A stretch of 64,000 nt of DNA from Caulobacter sp. (GTDB taxonomy: Bacteria > Pseudomonadota > Alphaproteobacteria > Caulobacterales > Caulobacteraceae): the NCBI GenBank assembly GCA_030645575.1, contig JAUSMJ010000026.1:1-64000 (forward strand). The letters run 5' to 3'. Within the stretch, counting starts at the first letter, position 1; every line of letters begins with the position of its first letter. Under the pieces are notes generated by a model. It was not told where the DNA came from, made no database searches, and worked only from the letters and a program-made list of their open reading frames with translations. The position numbers were made by a program, and so were the translations under genes. Of the stretch, positions 1-10,202 are shown one piece after another.

Positions 1-767
1 CTGACTGGGATCGCCGGTCACCGCCATGCGCGAGCCTTCGCCCAGGCGGGTCAGGACCATCTTCATCTGCAGCCGGCTGGTGTTCTGCGCCTCGTCGACG
101 ATGACGAAGGCGTGGGCCAGGGTCCGGCCGCGCATGAAGGCGATCGGGGCGACCTCGATCTCGCCCTTGTCCCGACGGCGGCGCAGCTGGTCGGCGCCCA
201 TCAGCTGGGTCAGGGCCTCCCACACGGGGGCCATGTAGGGATCGACCTTTTCGGTCAGGTCGCCGGGCAGGAAACCGAGACGTTCGCCGGCTTCCACCGC
301 GGGCCGGGTGACGATCAGCCGGTCGATGTCGCCGCGCATCAGCATGCCGGCGCCATGGGCCACGGCGAGGAAGGTCTTGCCGGTGCCGGCGGGGCCGAGG
401 CCGAAGACCAGGTCATGGGAGCCGAGAGCGGCCATGTAGCGGGCCTGGGTGGCGGTCTTGGGCGAAACGGGACCCCGGCGAACGCCGCCGGGCACGGCAG
501 GGCCGTCGCCGCTGCGCGCGTCGCCGATGGCCACCCGCACGTCGGCGTCGGCCACGGCCTCTCCGCCATCGATTCGCTCGGCCAAGGCCTGGATGGCGCG
601 CTTGGCCTGACCCCGTCCGCGGGCGTCGCCAGCTAGGGAGACCCCGCCGCCGGGGGTTTCCAGCAGCACCTTGAAGGCGTCCTCGATCAGGGCCGCGTGG
701 CGACCGCCGGGGCCGGACACGGCGCGCACGGCGGCGTCCGACAGCGGCAGGAATTCGGGCGGCCGGC

Positions 768-771
<4 letters not shown>
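1..771 (-). CDS. phoH: PhoH family ATPase (5' part, truncated by window edge)
   Basis: Reading back from the ATG at 771, 257 codons stay open to the window edge, so only the N-terminal three quarters is present (the family is usually 320-350 residues). Walker A GPAGTGKT lies at about residues 126-133 and a Walker B-like VIVDEAQN at 223-230, which is the PhoH signature; the protein is a cytoplasmic P-loop ATPase linked to RNA metabolism. Its ATG overlaps the miaB stop as ATGA, so the two are translationally coupled; miaB-phoH is a common alphaproteobacterial order, usually followed by ybeY outside this window. Confidence 0.93.
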
Positions 772-2111
<1,340 letters not shown>

Positions 2112-2206
2112 CGTGGGGTTATGGGGTTGGCGTCGCCGTTTCGCAAGAAACACCCGCTGGACCCGAGGTCGGTTCAACAGCCGCGCGGACCGGGTATATC
2201 CCCGGA

Positions 2207-2758
2207 ATGCGCCTGTTCCATTTCAGCGAAGACCCCGGCATCAAGACCTTCGTCCCACGGCATGTGGCCACGCGCGTCGAGCGCGGGCCGGATCGCGAGT
2301 GGCTGAACGGACCTTTGGTCTGGGCGATCGATGAGATCATCCAGCCGCTCTATTTCTTTCCTCGCGACTGCCCCCGCATCGTGATGTGGCCGAAGGCGGA
2401 GACCACTCAGGCGGATATGGATCTCTGGTGGGCCGGCCGGGACTGCCGGATGGTCGCCCACATCGAAAGCGATTGGCTTTCCCGTCTGCATAGCGCCGTG
2501 CTTCATCGCTACGAACTGCCGGTCGATAGCTTCGAGAGTCTCGGTGACGCGGGAATGTGGGTCAGCCGCGATCCGGTGACTCCCATCGCCGTCGAGCGGA
2601 TGGTCGATCTGCCGGCGGCCCTCAAAGCGGAGGGCGTCGATCTGAGGGTGCTCAATCGCCTGACGTCCCTGAGGGAAGCCTGGGACAGTTCGCTGCATGT
2701 GAGCGGCGTGCGCCTGCGCAACGCCCAGGACTGGGACCAGCCTCTGCGCTGGCCCTGA
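2207..2758 (+). CDS. DUF6886-like conserved protein
   Basis: A 183-residue soluble protein starting [18 protein letters not shown], the opening of a small uncharacterised family I recall as DUF6886. It is rich in Trp, Arg and acidic residues and has no signal peptide or membrane segment. The conserved early His-Phe-Ser and a later HRYELP segment suggest an enzyme-like or binding fold, but no function is assigned. The start at 2207 is preferred over longer in-frame options because the family motif begins there. It ends one base before the fur stop on the other strand and is divergent from miaB, so it is probably a single-gene unit. Confidence 0.75.
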   Translation: MRLFHFSEDPGIKTFVPRHVATRVERGPDREWLNGPLVWAIDEIIQPLYFFPRDCPRIVMWPKAETTQADMDLWWAGRDCRMVAHIESDWLSRLHSAVLHRYELPVDSFESLGDAGMWVSRDPVTPIAVERMVDLPAALKAEGVDLRVLNRLTSLREAWDSSLHVSGVRLRNAQDWDQPLRWP

Positions 2759-2759
2759 A

Positions 2760-3167
2760 CTACTCCTCCAGCGGCACCCCGTAGAGCTCCAGCCGATGAT
2801 CGACGAGCCGGTAGCCGAGCTTCCGCGCGATCGCCTGCTGCAGGGCCTCGATCTCCTCGTCGATGAACTCGATCACCTTGCCGCTCTTCATGTCGATCAG
2901 GTGGTCGTGGTGGACGTCGGGGGCTTCTTCGTAGCGGCTGCGGCCGTCGCGGAAGTCGTGCCGCTCGATGATGCCCGACTCCTCGAACAGCCGCACGGTG
3001 CGGTAGACGGTGGCGATGGAGATGTGCGGATCGACCACGTGGGCCCGGCGGTACAGCTCCTCCACGTCCGGATGATCGTCGGCCACGGACAGCACGCGGG
3101 CGATGACGCGCCGCTGGTCGGTCATCCGCATCCCTTTTTCGACACAGAGCTTTTCGAGGCGGTCCAC
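2760..3167 (-). CDS. fur: Ferric uptake regulator Fur
   Basis: A 135-residue metal-dependent repressor. It has an N-terminal winged helix (TATVYRT-type recognition helix, here ISIATVYRTVRLF) and the metal-site HHDHLIDMKSGKVIEF segment. The C-terminal CxxC zinc motifs of E. coli Fur are absent, as is usual in alphaproteobacteria. The GTG at 3167 is chosen because an AGGAGA ribosome site sits just upstream; longer in-frame starts would overlap rimI. The gene follows rimI by 43 bases. A Fur-box-like palindrome in this window (38927-38941) is a plausible target of its product. Confidence 0.93.
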   Translation of the reverse strand: MDRLEKLCVEKGMRMTDQRRVIARVLSVADDHPDVEELYRRAHVVDPHISIATVYRTVRLFEESGIIERHDFRDGRSRYEEAPDVHHDHLIDMKSGKVIEFIDEEIEALQQAIARKLGYRLVDHRLELYGVPLEE

Positions 3168-3210
3168 GGAGTTCTCCTGACGAGTCGGCGGCAGGATAGG
3201 CCCGCGCGGC

Positions 3211-3636
3211 TCAGCTGTTAAGCGTGCGGCGCAGGACCAGGGCATCGACCCCGTTCGCATAGTAGCCCTTGCGCAATCCGGCCGGCTCGAAACCTGCGCC
3301 GGCATAGAGCGCGAGCGCCGGGGCGTTGTCGGCGGCGACTTCGAGAAACAGGCTTTCGGCGCCGCGCGCGGCGGCCGTGGCGGCGGCGGCCTCGACCAGC
3401 GCCCGGCCGACGCCGTTGCGGCGGACCAGCGGCGCCACGGCCAGGGTCAGGATCTCCGCCTCGTCGGCCACGGCCCGGCAGAGAATGAAGCCTTGGCCAT
3501 CGAGCATCAGGCCGAACACGTTGAAGGTCACCAGCAGGGCCTCGAAGGCGGCTTCGTCCCACGGCCGCTCGAACGCCGAGCCGTGCAGCGCCGCCAGCAG
3601 CCGGGCGTCGTCGTGAGCGGCCTTGCGCGGGATCAT
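3211..3636 (-). CDS. rimI: Ribosomal protein-alanine N-acetyltransferase RimI-like
   Basis: GNAT-fold acetyltransferase of 141 residues, predicted to acetylate the N-terminal alanine of ribosomal protein S18. The acetyl-CoA binding motif appears as RRNGVGRALVEAA, followed by the typical FLEVAADNAPALALYAGAGFEPAGLRKGYY region. Its start overlaps the tsaB stop (ATGA at 3633-3636), the very common tsaB-rimI pairing, and fur follows. The context supports RimI over a generic GNAT enzyme. Confidence 0.93.
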   Translation of the reverse strand: MIPRKAAHDDARLLAALHGSAFERPWDEAAFEALLVTFNVFGLMLDGQGFILCRAVADEAEILTLAVAPLVRRNGVGRALVEAAAATAAARGAESLFLEVAADNAPALALYAGAGFEPAGLRKGYYANGVDALVLRRTLNS

Positions 3637-4283
3637 ATCGGCAGCTTCGCGTCGGGCGCGCGCAGATAGAGCGGCCGGGGCGGATGGGCCGGGGCGGGAC
3701 CCCTTTGGGCCAGTCGGGCCACCGCGACGGGATCGGGCCCGTCCGGGGTCAGCACGGTCGCGCCGGGCAGGGCCGGCGCCAGCAGCGGCGCGCCCGAGCC
3801 GACCAGGGTCGCGGGCCCGCCGGGATAGACCTCGGCGATGCGGGCGGCGGCGGTCCCGGCCGCCAGGGCGTCGGGCGCGGTCAGGGCCACGCCGTCGCCG
3901 AACAGCTGGACGTAGACCTGCTCGCGCCGGGCGTCGATCACGGCGACCACGAAACCCGGCCGGCCGAAGGCGAGCGCCTCCAGCGTTCCGACCCCGACGC
4001 AGGGGATGGAGAGGGCCGCGGACAGGCCCTTGGCGAAGGCCAGGCCGACGCGCAGGCCGGTGAAGCTGCCGGGCCCCACGGTCACGCCGATGCGGGTCAG
4101 GTCGGCGAAGGCGACGCCGGCCCCGGCCATCAGCTCGCGCACCAGCGGGGCCAGCCGCTCCTGGTGCCCGCGCGGCATGGCCTCCGACCGGGCGGCCAGC
4201 ACCGTCTCGCCGTCGAGGATGGCGACGGAACAGGCGGTCAGGCAGGTGTCGAGGGCGAGGATCACGGGGTGGGGCTCAAACAT
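3633..4283 (-). CDS. tsaB: tRNA t6A37 biosynthesis protein TsaB
   Basis: A 216-residue member of the ASKHA-fold TsaB family, partner of TsaD and TsaE in threonylcarbamoylation of A37 in ANN-decoding tRNAs. The beginning ILALDTCLTACSVAIL and the segment IGVTVGPGSFTGLRVGL are diagnostic. TsaB is a non-catalytic scaffold paralogue of TsaD. First gene of the tsaB-rimI-fur group, with a 141-base repeat-filled gap separating it from nfu upstream. Confidence 0.95.
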   Translation of the reverse strand: MFEPHPVILALDTCLTACSVAILDGETVLAARSEAMPRGHQERLAPLVRELMAGAGVAFADLTRIGVTVGPGSFTGLRVGLAFAKGLSAALSIPCVGVGTLEALAFGRPGFVVAVIDARREQVYVQLFGDGVALTAPDALAAGTAAARIAEVYPGGPATLVGSGAPLLAPALPGATVLTPDGPDPVAVARLAQRGPAPAHPPRPLYLRAPDAKLPI

Positions 4284-4416
4284 CCCTCCCCTTCATGGGG
4301 AGGGTGGACGGGCGTAGCCCGGACGGGTGGGGGTGTGAAGAGGCATGCTGGCTGTAGACGGGTTCCCCCACGCTGACCGCTTCGCGGTCGTTCCTCCCCA
4401 GGAAAGGGAGGGAGGG
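4284..4416. repeat. Intergenic imperfect palindrome, family A copy 1
   Basis: Fills the gap between nfu and tsaB. It starts CCCTCCCCTTCATGGGGAGG and ends with a CTCCCC/GGGAGGGAGG block; the inside contains a GGGTGGGGG box and CGCTTCGCGG mini-hairpins, so the two halves are roughly inverted. The same architecture recurs at 10058-10202 and, more diverged, at 6413-6520. It looks like a dispersed non-coding repeat, not a gene. Confidence 0.7.
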
Positions 4417-4424
4417 CGCCGGGC

Positions 4425-4991
4425 CTACAGCGTCTGCTCGACCCGGGTGACTTCGGGCACATAGTGTTTGAGCATGTTCTCCACCCCGGCCTTCAGCGTC
4501 GCCGAGGAGGACGGGCAGCCCGAGCAGGCGCCGCGCATGTGCAGATAGACCACGCCGGTCTCGGCCTCGAAGCGCGAGAAGACGATGTCGCCCCCGTCCT
4601 GGGCCACGGCCGGGCGGATGCGGTTGTCGAGCAGGTCCTTGATCTCGGCGACGACCTGGGCGGTCTCGCCCTCGTAGACGGTGGCGTCGTGTCCCGCGCC
4701 GTCGTCGTCGGTCAGGATCGGCGCGCCGGAGGTGAAGTGGTCCATGATCGCGGCCAGCACCGGCGCCTTCAGATGCGGCCAGTCGGCCTCGTCGCTCTTG
4801 GTCACGGTGAGGAAGTCGCCGCCGAAGAACACCCGGGTCACCTCGCCGAGATCGAACAGGGCTTTCGCCAGCGGCGAGGAGGCCGCCTCGTCGGCGTCGC
4901 GGAACTCGCGAGCCCCGTCGCCGAGCACGTCCCGGCCGGGCAGGAACTTCAGCACGGCCGGATTGGGCGTGTTTTCAGTCTGGATAAACAT
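4425..4991 (-). CDS. NifU-like Fe-S scaffold protein (Nfu type)
   Basis: A 188-residue two-domain Nfu protein. The N-terminal Nfu_N domain begins MFIQTENTPNPAVLKFLPGR and the C-terminal NifU-like domain carries the cluster-binding GACSGCPSS. It probably delivers assembled iron-sulphur clusters to apo-targets in the cytoplasm (MiaB and MoaA in this window are examples of such proteins). The ATG at 4991 matches the start of the family; an in-frame extension to 5027 is unlikely. Confidence 0.95.
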   Translation of the reverse strand: MFIQTENTPNPAVLKFLPGRDVLGDGAREFRDADEAASSPLAKALFDLGEVTRVFFGGDFLTVTKSDEADWPHLKAPVLAAIMDHFTSGAPILTDDDGAGHDATVYEGETAQVVAEIKDLLDNRIRPAVAQDGGDIVFSRFEAETGVVYLHMRGACSGCPSSSATLKAGVENMLKHYVPEVTRVEQTL

Positions 4992-5116
4992 GAAATTATA
5001 TGTGGCGCTGCGCGGGGCAGGTGACAAGGGCGTCGTTTTCTGGCGCTATGTTAGCAACGATAAGATAGCGGGCGCGCCGAGGGGCGCGGCGAGGCGCAAA
5101 AACAAGGGAGACGGCC

Positions 5117-6412
5117 ATGGCCGACGGGAATTTCGATCTGGGCAAGGCGCAGCGGGACAGGGCCGAGCGTGACCGCGCGGCTCGCGAGCGCGCCTATGCG
5201 ATGCCGCTGGACCAGATCAACGTGGTCGATCCGGAGCTGTGGCAGACTGACACCCACTGGCCCTATTTCGAGCGCCTTCGGAAGGAGGACCCGGTCCACC
5301 TCTGCACGGTTGATGAGGAAACCGGCCCCTACTGGTCGGTGACCCGCTTCAACGACATCATGGAGATCGACACCAGCCATCAGGTGTTCAGCTCCGACGC
5401 GCACCTGGGCGGCATCACCCTGCGCGACATGGACGACGACTTCATCCTGCCGATGTTCATCGCCATGGACCCGCCCAAGCACGACGTGCAGCGCAAGACC
5501 GTGTCGCCGATCGTCAGCCCGCAGAGCCTGATGCAGCTGGAGCCGATCATCCGCGAGCGCGCCGCCGGCCTGCTCGACAGCCTGCCGATCGGCGAGACCT
5601 TCGACTGGGTCGATCGCATCTCGATCGAGCTGACCACCCAGATGCTGGCGACGCTGTTCGACTTCCCGTTCCACGATCGGCGCAAGCTGACCCGCTGGTC
5701 AGACGTGGCCACGGCCGCGCCGGGCATGGGGGTGATCGAGACCGAGGAGCAGCGCCGTGAGGAGCTGTTCGAGTGCCTCGCCTATTTCACCGAGCTGTGG
5801 AACCAGCGGGTCAACGCCCCGCCGGCCAACAACCTGATTTCGCTGCTGGCCCATGGCGAGGCGACCCGCAACATGGAGCCGATGGAATATCTGGGGAACC
5901 TGATCCTGCTGATCGTCGGCGGCAACGACACCACCCGCAACACCATGACCGGCTCGGTGCTGGCCCTGAACCAGAACCCCGACCAGTACGACAAGCTGCG
6001 CGCCAATCCCGACCTGATCACCTCGATGGTCTCCGAAACCATCCGCTGGCAGACGCCGCTGGCCCATATGCGCCGCACGGCCCTGGCCGACTACGAAATC
6101 GGTGGCAAGACCATCAAGAAGGGCGAGAAGGTCGCCATGTGGTACGTCTCGGGCAACCGCGACGACACGGTGATCGACAACCCCGACGCCTACATCATCG
6201 ACCGCGAGCGGCCACGCCACCACATGTCGTTCGGCTTCGGCATTCACCGCTGCGTCGGCAACCGCCTGGCCGAGATGCAGCTGCGGGTGGTCTGGGAAGA
6301 GATCCTCAAGCGCTTCCCGACCATCGAGGTGATGGGCGAGCCCAAACGCGTGCCATCAGCCTTCGTCAAGGGGTACGAGACCCTGCCGGTAAGGATCCCG
6401 GTGAAGCTGTAA
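5117..6412 (+). CDS. Cytochrome P450, CYP153-type alkane hydroxylase
   Basis: A 431-residue soluble P450. The I-helix oxygen-binding GGNDTTRNTMTG is near residues 269-280, the K-helix ExxR is ETIRWQ, and the haem-ligand loop is FGFGIHRCVGNRLAEMQ with Cys379. The run VVMWYVSGNRD-type segment (here KVAMWYVSGNRDD) and the MFIAMDPPKHDVQRKTVSPI block match CYP153A enzymes, which hydroxylate the terminal carbon of medium-chain alkanes and fatty acids. A good AAGGGAGA ribosome site precedes the ATG. No ferredoxin or ferredoxin reductase is adjacent, so electron partners must be encoded elsewhere. Confidence 0.88.
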   Translation: MADGNFDLGKAQRDRAERDRAARERAYAMPLDQINVVDPELWQTDTHWPYFERLRKEDPVHLCTVDEETGPYWSVTRFNDIMEIDTSHQVFSSDAHLGGITLRDMDDDFILPMFIAMDPPKHDVQRKTVSPIVSPQSLMQLEPIIRERAAGLLDSLPIGETFDWVDRISIELTTQMLATLFDFPFHDRRKLTRWSDVATAAPGMGVIETEEQRREELFECLAYFTELWNQRVNAPPANNLISLLAHGEATRNMEPMEYLGNLILLIVGGNDTTRNTMTGSVLALNQNPDQYDKLRANPDLITSMVSETIRWQTPLAHMRRTALADYEIGGKTIKKGEKVAMWYVSGNRDDTVIDNPDAYIIDRERPRHHMSFGFGIHRCVGNRLAEMQLRVVWEEILKRFPTIEVMGEPKRVPSAFVKGYETLPVRIPVKL

Positions 6413-6516
6413 GGCCCCCCGGAGGGGGAGGGGGACGAGCCGTTGCCGGCCGCCCCCCGCGCCTCCCTCTCCGACCCGGCTTCGCCGGGCCACCTCACCC
6501 TCCGGAGGGGAGGGTC
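6413..6516. repeat. Intergenic palindromic repeat, diverged family A copy
   Basis: Gap between the convergent P450 and usp genes. It opens with CCCCCCGGAGGGGGAGGGGG and closes with CACCCTCCGGAGGGGAGGG, with a perfect CCCGGCTTCGCCGGG hairpin inside. It could act as a bidirectional terminator for the two converging genes, although neither side has a clear T-run. It resembles the more complete copies at 4284 and 10058. Confidence 0.55.
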
Positions 6517-6990
6517 CTAAGCCAGGTCCGCGATCTCTTCGTCGGTCAGGTCGCCTGGCACCACGGTGACCGGCAGCTTTCGCGTGCCCCAGTTGACCCC
6601 GTCCCGCGCGATCGAGGCCACCAGCGGGCCGGGGCCCTTGCCGCCGGTCGAGGCGGCGAGGACGAGGATCTTGATGTCGGGGTCGCCGGCGACCACCGAG
6701 CGGATCGCCGACTTGGTGTTCTCGGCGTGCTTGATCAGGAATTCGGGGTTCTGGCCGGTCACGGCGACCACCGTCTCGGCGAGCTTTTGCAGCACGGTTT
6801 CGGCCTCGAGCCGCTCCTGCCGCTCCATCTCCTCGCGCACGCCGGACCAGTGTTCGAACACCGCCGGCTCGATGACCCGCAGCAGGCAGACATGGCCGCC
6901 GGTCGATAGCGCCCGCTTGCAGGCATAGCGCAGCGCCGCCCCGGACTCGGGGCTGTCGTCGGCGATGACGAGGAACTTGCGGCGGCTCAT
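6517..6990 (-). CDS. Universal stress protein family
   Basis: A single-domain UspA fold of 157 residues. It opens with the nucleotide-site strand KFLVIADDSPESGAALRYA and carries a glycine-rich ATP loop AASTGGKGPGPLVASIA near the C-terminus, close to the GxxGx9GS consensus. It should be a cytoplasmic ATP-binding stress protein; the exact role cannot be read from sequence. It stands alone, convergent with the P450. Confidence 0.88.
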   Translation of the reverse strand: MSRRKFLVIADDSPESGAALRYACKRALSTGGHVCLLRVIEPAVFEHWSGVREEMERQERLEAETVLQKLAETVVAVTGQNPEFLIKHAENTKSAIRSVVAGDPDIKILVLAASTGGKGPGPLVASIARDGVNWGTRKLPVTVVPGDLTDEEIADLA

Positions 6991-7039
6991 GGGGTGGACG
7001 GTGGCTTAGCGGCGTGCGTTGGGCAAGGGGCGCTGATGG

Positions 7040-7158
7040 TGCGTGGTTCGAGACGCTCGGCTGGGGCCTCGCTCCTCACCATGACGAATACCTTTGAAGC
7101 CCAACCCTCTGCGTCATCCTGAGGAGCGAGCCATCAGGCGAGCGTCTCGAAGGACGCA
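7040..7158. repeat. Long inverted repeat element, family B
   Basis: Between usp and trpS. The 19-base arms at 7040-7058 and 7140-7158 are inverted copies with two mismatches (TTCGAGACGCTC and its complement), and inner arms around CTCGCTCCTCA/TGAGGAGCGAG extend the pairing. Elements with this CGTCATCCTGAGGAGC core are widely scattered in alphaproteobacterial genomes. No ORF inside. Confidence 0.75.
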
Positions 7159-7165
7159 CGGCGCC

Positions 7166-8197
7166 TCAGCGCCAGAACCCGACGATCTTCTTCACCTCAT
7201 CCAGCGTCGGCGCAGCCACTTCACGAGCCTTTTCGGCCCCCGCCGCCAGCACCCGGTCGATTTCCGCCGGATCGGCCATCAACCGGCGCATGCGGTCGCT
7301 GATGGGCGCAAGCTTGGCCACCGCTAGGTCGGCCAGGGCAGGCTTGAAGGTTCCAAAGCCCTTGCCGCCAAACTCGGCCAGCACCTGGGCCTTGGTCATC
7401 TCGGCAAGCGCCCCGTAGATGCCGACCAGGTTGTCCGCTTCCGGCCGGGTCTTCAGGTCTTCCAGCGACTCGGGCAGGGGTTCGGGGTCCGTTTTGGCCT
7501 TGCGGATCTTCTGGGCGATCATGTCGGCGTCGTCGGTCAGGTTGATGCGCGAATTGTCCGACGGGTCGGACTTGCTCATCTTCGCCGAGCCGTCGCGCAG
7601 GCTCATGATCCGCGCGCCGGGGCCCTCGATCAGGCCTTCCGGCAGGGGGAAGAAGCCCGGCCGGTTGAAGTCGTGGTTGAACTTGGCGGCGATGTCGCGG
7701 GTCAGCTCCAGATGCTGCTTCTGGTCCTCGCCCACGGGCACGTGGGTGGCCCTGTAGACCAGGACGTCGGCCGCCTGCAGCACCGGATAGGTGTAGAGGC
7801 CGACCGAGCTGCGCTCCTTGTGCTTGCCGCTCTTCTCCTTGAACTGGGTCATCCGGTCGAGCCAGCCGAGGCGGGCGACGCACTGGAAGATCCAGCCGAG
7901 CTCGGCATGGGCCGTCACCGCCGACTGCGGGAAAATCGTCGCCTTCGCCGGGTCGAGGCCGGCGGCGAGATAGGCCGCGGTGATCTCGCGGGTCTGGGTC
8001 GCCAGCAGGGCCGGGTCCTGCCAGACGGTGATGGCGTGCAGGTCGGCGACGAAGATCAAGGTGTCCTGCTCGTGCTGCAGTCGGGCGAACTTTACCAGGG
8101 CGCCGAGATAGTTGCCCAGATGCAGGGCCCCGGAGGGCTGGACGCCGGACAACACGCGCTGCGGGCCGGCATAGGAGGCGGGAGGCTGATCGGTCAT
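7166..8197 (-). CDS. trpS: Tryptophanyl-tRNA synthetase
   Basis: Class I aminoacyl-tRNA synthetase of 343 residues, charging tRNA-Trp in the cytoplasm. The HIGH-equivalent LHLGN is at residues 25-29 and the KMSKS loop is exactly KMSKS at 206-210. Catalytic-domain segments such as [18 protein letters not shown] are typical. Length is normal for the bacterial enzyme. A 144-base gap separates it from murJ upstream; the two may still be co-transcribed. Confidence 0.97.
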   Translation of the reverse strand: MTDQPPASYAGPQRVLSGVQPSGALHLGNYLGALVKFARLQHEQDTLIFVADLHAITVWQDPALLATQTREITAAYLAAGLDPAKATIFPQSAVTAHAELGWIFQCVARLGWLDRMTQFKEKSGKHKERSSVGLYTYPVLQAADVLVYRATHVPVGEDQKQHLELTRDIAAKFNHDFNRPGFFPLPEGLIEGPGARIMSLRDGSAKMSKSDPSDNSRINLTDDADMIAQKIRKAKTDPEPLPESLEDLKTRPEADNLVGIYGALAEMTKAQVLAEFGGKGFGTFKPALADLAVAKLAPISDRMRRLMADPAEIDRVLAAGAEKAREVAAPTLDEVKKIVGFWR

Positions 8198-8341
8198 GGG
8201 ATCGGTCTTCTTGAATGTCAGGTCGATGGGCGCGCGGGTTCGGGCCGCGCGAAGCTCAGCGGGTGTCGATCAGACGCTGCGCCATCGGCGCGGGGTATGT
8301 GCCGCGAGGACCATGAAGGGCTCGATACGGCAGGGGAGGCG

Positions 8342-9985
8342 CTAGAGCAAGTCCGCCGGCGGCGCGGCCGTAACGCCCGGCTTGCGCCGCAGGGCCTCGC
8401 GGATCTCGGCCAGGGTCACGCCGCCCGAGCCCAGAAGCAGGACCGGATAGAGGGCCGCGCCGGCCATGCTGAGGGCCAGGACGGCGACCTCCTTGGGACC
8501 CAGGCCGATGGCCCGGAAGCCGGCCAGCGGGGCCTCAAGCTCCGCGCGGAACCACTGGCCGGCGAACATCACCGCGCCCAGCACGGCGCTGGCCACGGCG
8601 ATCCGCGCCAGCTTGCTCCAGGCGGCCGGGGACGGTGTCCAGTCGCCGCGCTTGCGCAGGGCGTGGACCATCTGGGCGACATTGAGCCAGGAGGCGAAGG
8701 CGGTCGCGGCGGCGATGCCCTCGAAGCCGATGGCGTAGAACAGAACCAGGCCCAGCCCGATGTTCACCGCCACCGAGACCAGGGCGAAACGCATCGGCGC
8801 CTTCGTGTCGTGGCGGGCGAAGAATACTGGCGACAGCACCCGCGCCAGCACGAAGGCCGGCACGCCCCAGCCGTAGTGGAACAGCGCCTTGGCCGTCTCG
8901 CTGGCGTCATAGGCGGTGAACTGGCCGCGCTGGAACAGGCCGTCGATCAGATAATGCGGCATGGCCATCAGCGCCGCCGCCGCCGGCAGGGTCAGGGCCA
9001 TGGCGAAGACGATCGCCTGGTCGGTGGTCTTCTGCGCCTCGTCCCGGTCGCCCAGGCTTATGGCCCGGGACAGGGACGGCAGCAGCGCCACGCCGATGGC
9101 CACGCCAACCAGGCCCAGCGGCAGCTGGTAGAAGCGGTCGGCGACCGACAGCCAGGTGCGGGCCCCGTTGACCTGACTGGCGATGATGCCGGAGATGAAG
9201 ATGTTGATCTGGGTGACGCTGGCGGCCACGGCGCCGGGGATGGCCACGGCGATCAGGGCTTTGATCTCCGGCGTCAGCCGCGGAATGGTCGGACGGATCT
9301 TCGCGCCGGTGCGCCAGGTCCCCCACCACAGCAGGCCCGCCTGGATCAGGCCGGCGACCAGGATGGCCCAGCTGGCGGCATAGGCCGAGCCGATGGCGTC
9401 GCGCGGCTGGATCACGGCGATCAGGATCACCGCGTTGAGCACCGTCGGCGCGGCGGCGGACAGGGCGAACCGGCCCCCGGCGTTGAGCACGCCCGACAAC
9501 AGGGCGACGATGGCCATGCACGGCAGGTAGGGCATGCTGATCTGGGTCAGCACCACGGCCAGCTTGTATTTCTCGCTGTTGAAGCCGAACCCCGGATTGA
9601 TCGCCAGCATCAGCCACGGCATGGCCAGCTGGAAGGCGATGGTCAGGACCAGGGTGATCGCCGCCAGGGTCGCCAGGGCGTCGGTGGCCAGCCTGTCCGC
9701 GGCCTCCTGTCCCTCGCTGGCCAGCACCCTGGAATAGGTCGGCACAAAGGCGGCGGTGAAGGCCCCCTCGGCGAAGATGCGCCGGAACAGGTTGGGAAAC
9801 GACTGGGCGGTGTTGAAGGCGTCGGCGGCGGGCGTCGCGCTGGCCCCCAGCCGGGCGGTGATCAACAGGTCCCGCGCCAGGCCCATGAACCGGCTGACCA
9901 GGGTCAGGCTGGAAAACACCATCGACGAGCGGATCAGGCCGCCCTTCGCAGGCTTCACGGGTCTCGACGGCTCGGGGGTGCTCAC
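8342..9985 (-). CDS. murJ: Lipid II flippase MurJ
   Basis: Polytopic inner-membrane protein of about 547 residues with some 14 hydrophobic segments (MVF family), flipping the peptidoglycan precursor lipid II. The first segment GGLIRSSMVFSSLTLVSRFMGLARDLL and the region FPNLFRRIFAEGAFTAAFVP are diagnostic. The start is uncertain: GTG at 9985 is used here, a TTG at 10021 would add 12 residues, and neither has a good ribosome site. It lies between trpS and a repeat element. Confidence 0.94.
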   Translation of the reverse strand: MSTPEPSRPVKPAKGGLIRSSMVFSSLTLVSRFMGLARDLLITARLGASATPAADAFNTAQSFPNLFRRIFAEGAFTAAFVPTYSRVLASEGQEAADRLATDALATLAAITLVLTIAFQLAMPWLMLAINPGFGFNSEKYKLAVVLTQISMPYLPCMAIVALLSGVLNAGGRFALSAAAPTVLNAVILIAVIQPRDAIGSAYAASWAILVAGLIQAGLLWWGTWRTGAKIRPTIPRLTPEIKALIAVAIPGAVAASVTQINIFISGIIASQVNGARTWLSVADRFYQLPLGLVGVAIGVALLPSLSRAISLGDRDEAQKTTDQAIVFAMALTLPAAAALMAMPHYLIDGLFQRGQFTAYDASETAKALFHYGWGVPAFVLARVLSPVFFARHDTKAPMRFALVSVAVNIGLGLVLFYAIGFEGIAAATAFASWLNVAQMVHALRKRGDWTPSPAAWSKLARIAVASAVLGAVMFAGQWFRAELEAPLAGFRAIGLGPKEVAVLALSMAGAALYPVLLLGSGGVTLAEIREALRRKPGVTAAPPADLL

Positions 9986-10057
9986 GAGCCGGTTGTGCGA
10001 TGGGGTTGGGGGAGGGGTCAAGGCGGGGCGCCGGATGAAGACAGTCTTTGGATAGGT

Positions 10058-10202
10058 TCTCCCTCCCCTTTATGGGGAGGGTGGTCCCGAAGGGACCGGG
10101 TGGGGGAGTGGGCCGCTTCCAGGAGGCGCCCGGTCCGGCATCCGGTTTCCCCACCCTGTCGGCTTCGCCGACTGTCCCTCCCCATAAAGGGGAGGGAGGG
10201 CG
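10058..10202. repeat. Intergenic imperfect palindrome, family A copy 2
   Basis: Gap between glnD and murJ. The left end CCCTCCCCTTTATGGGGAGG and the right end CCTCCCCATAAAGGGGAGGG are inverted copies; inside are GTCCCGAAGGGAC and GTCGGCTTCGCCGAC hairpins and paired GGGTGGGGGAG / TTTCCCCACCC blocks. This is the best preserved copy of family A in the window and could fold as one long stem. Confidence 0.78.

Noticed and set aside
3623..4063. Arg/Pro-rich plus-strand frame over tsaB
   Set aside because: Low-complexity shadow of tsaB.
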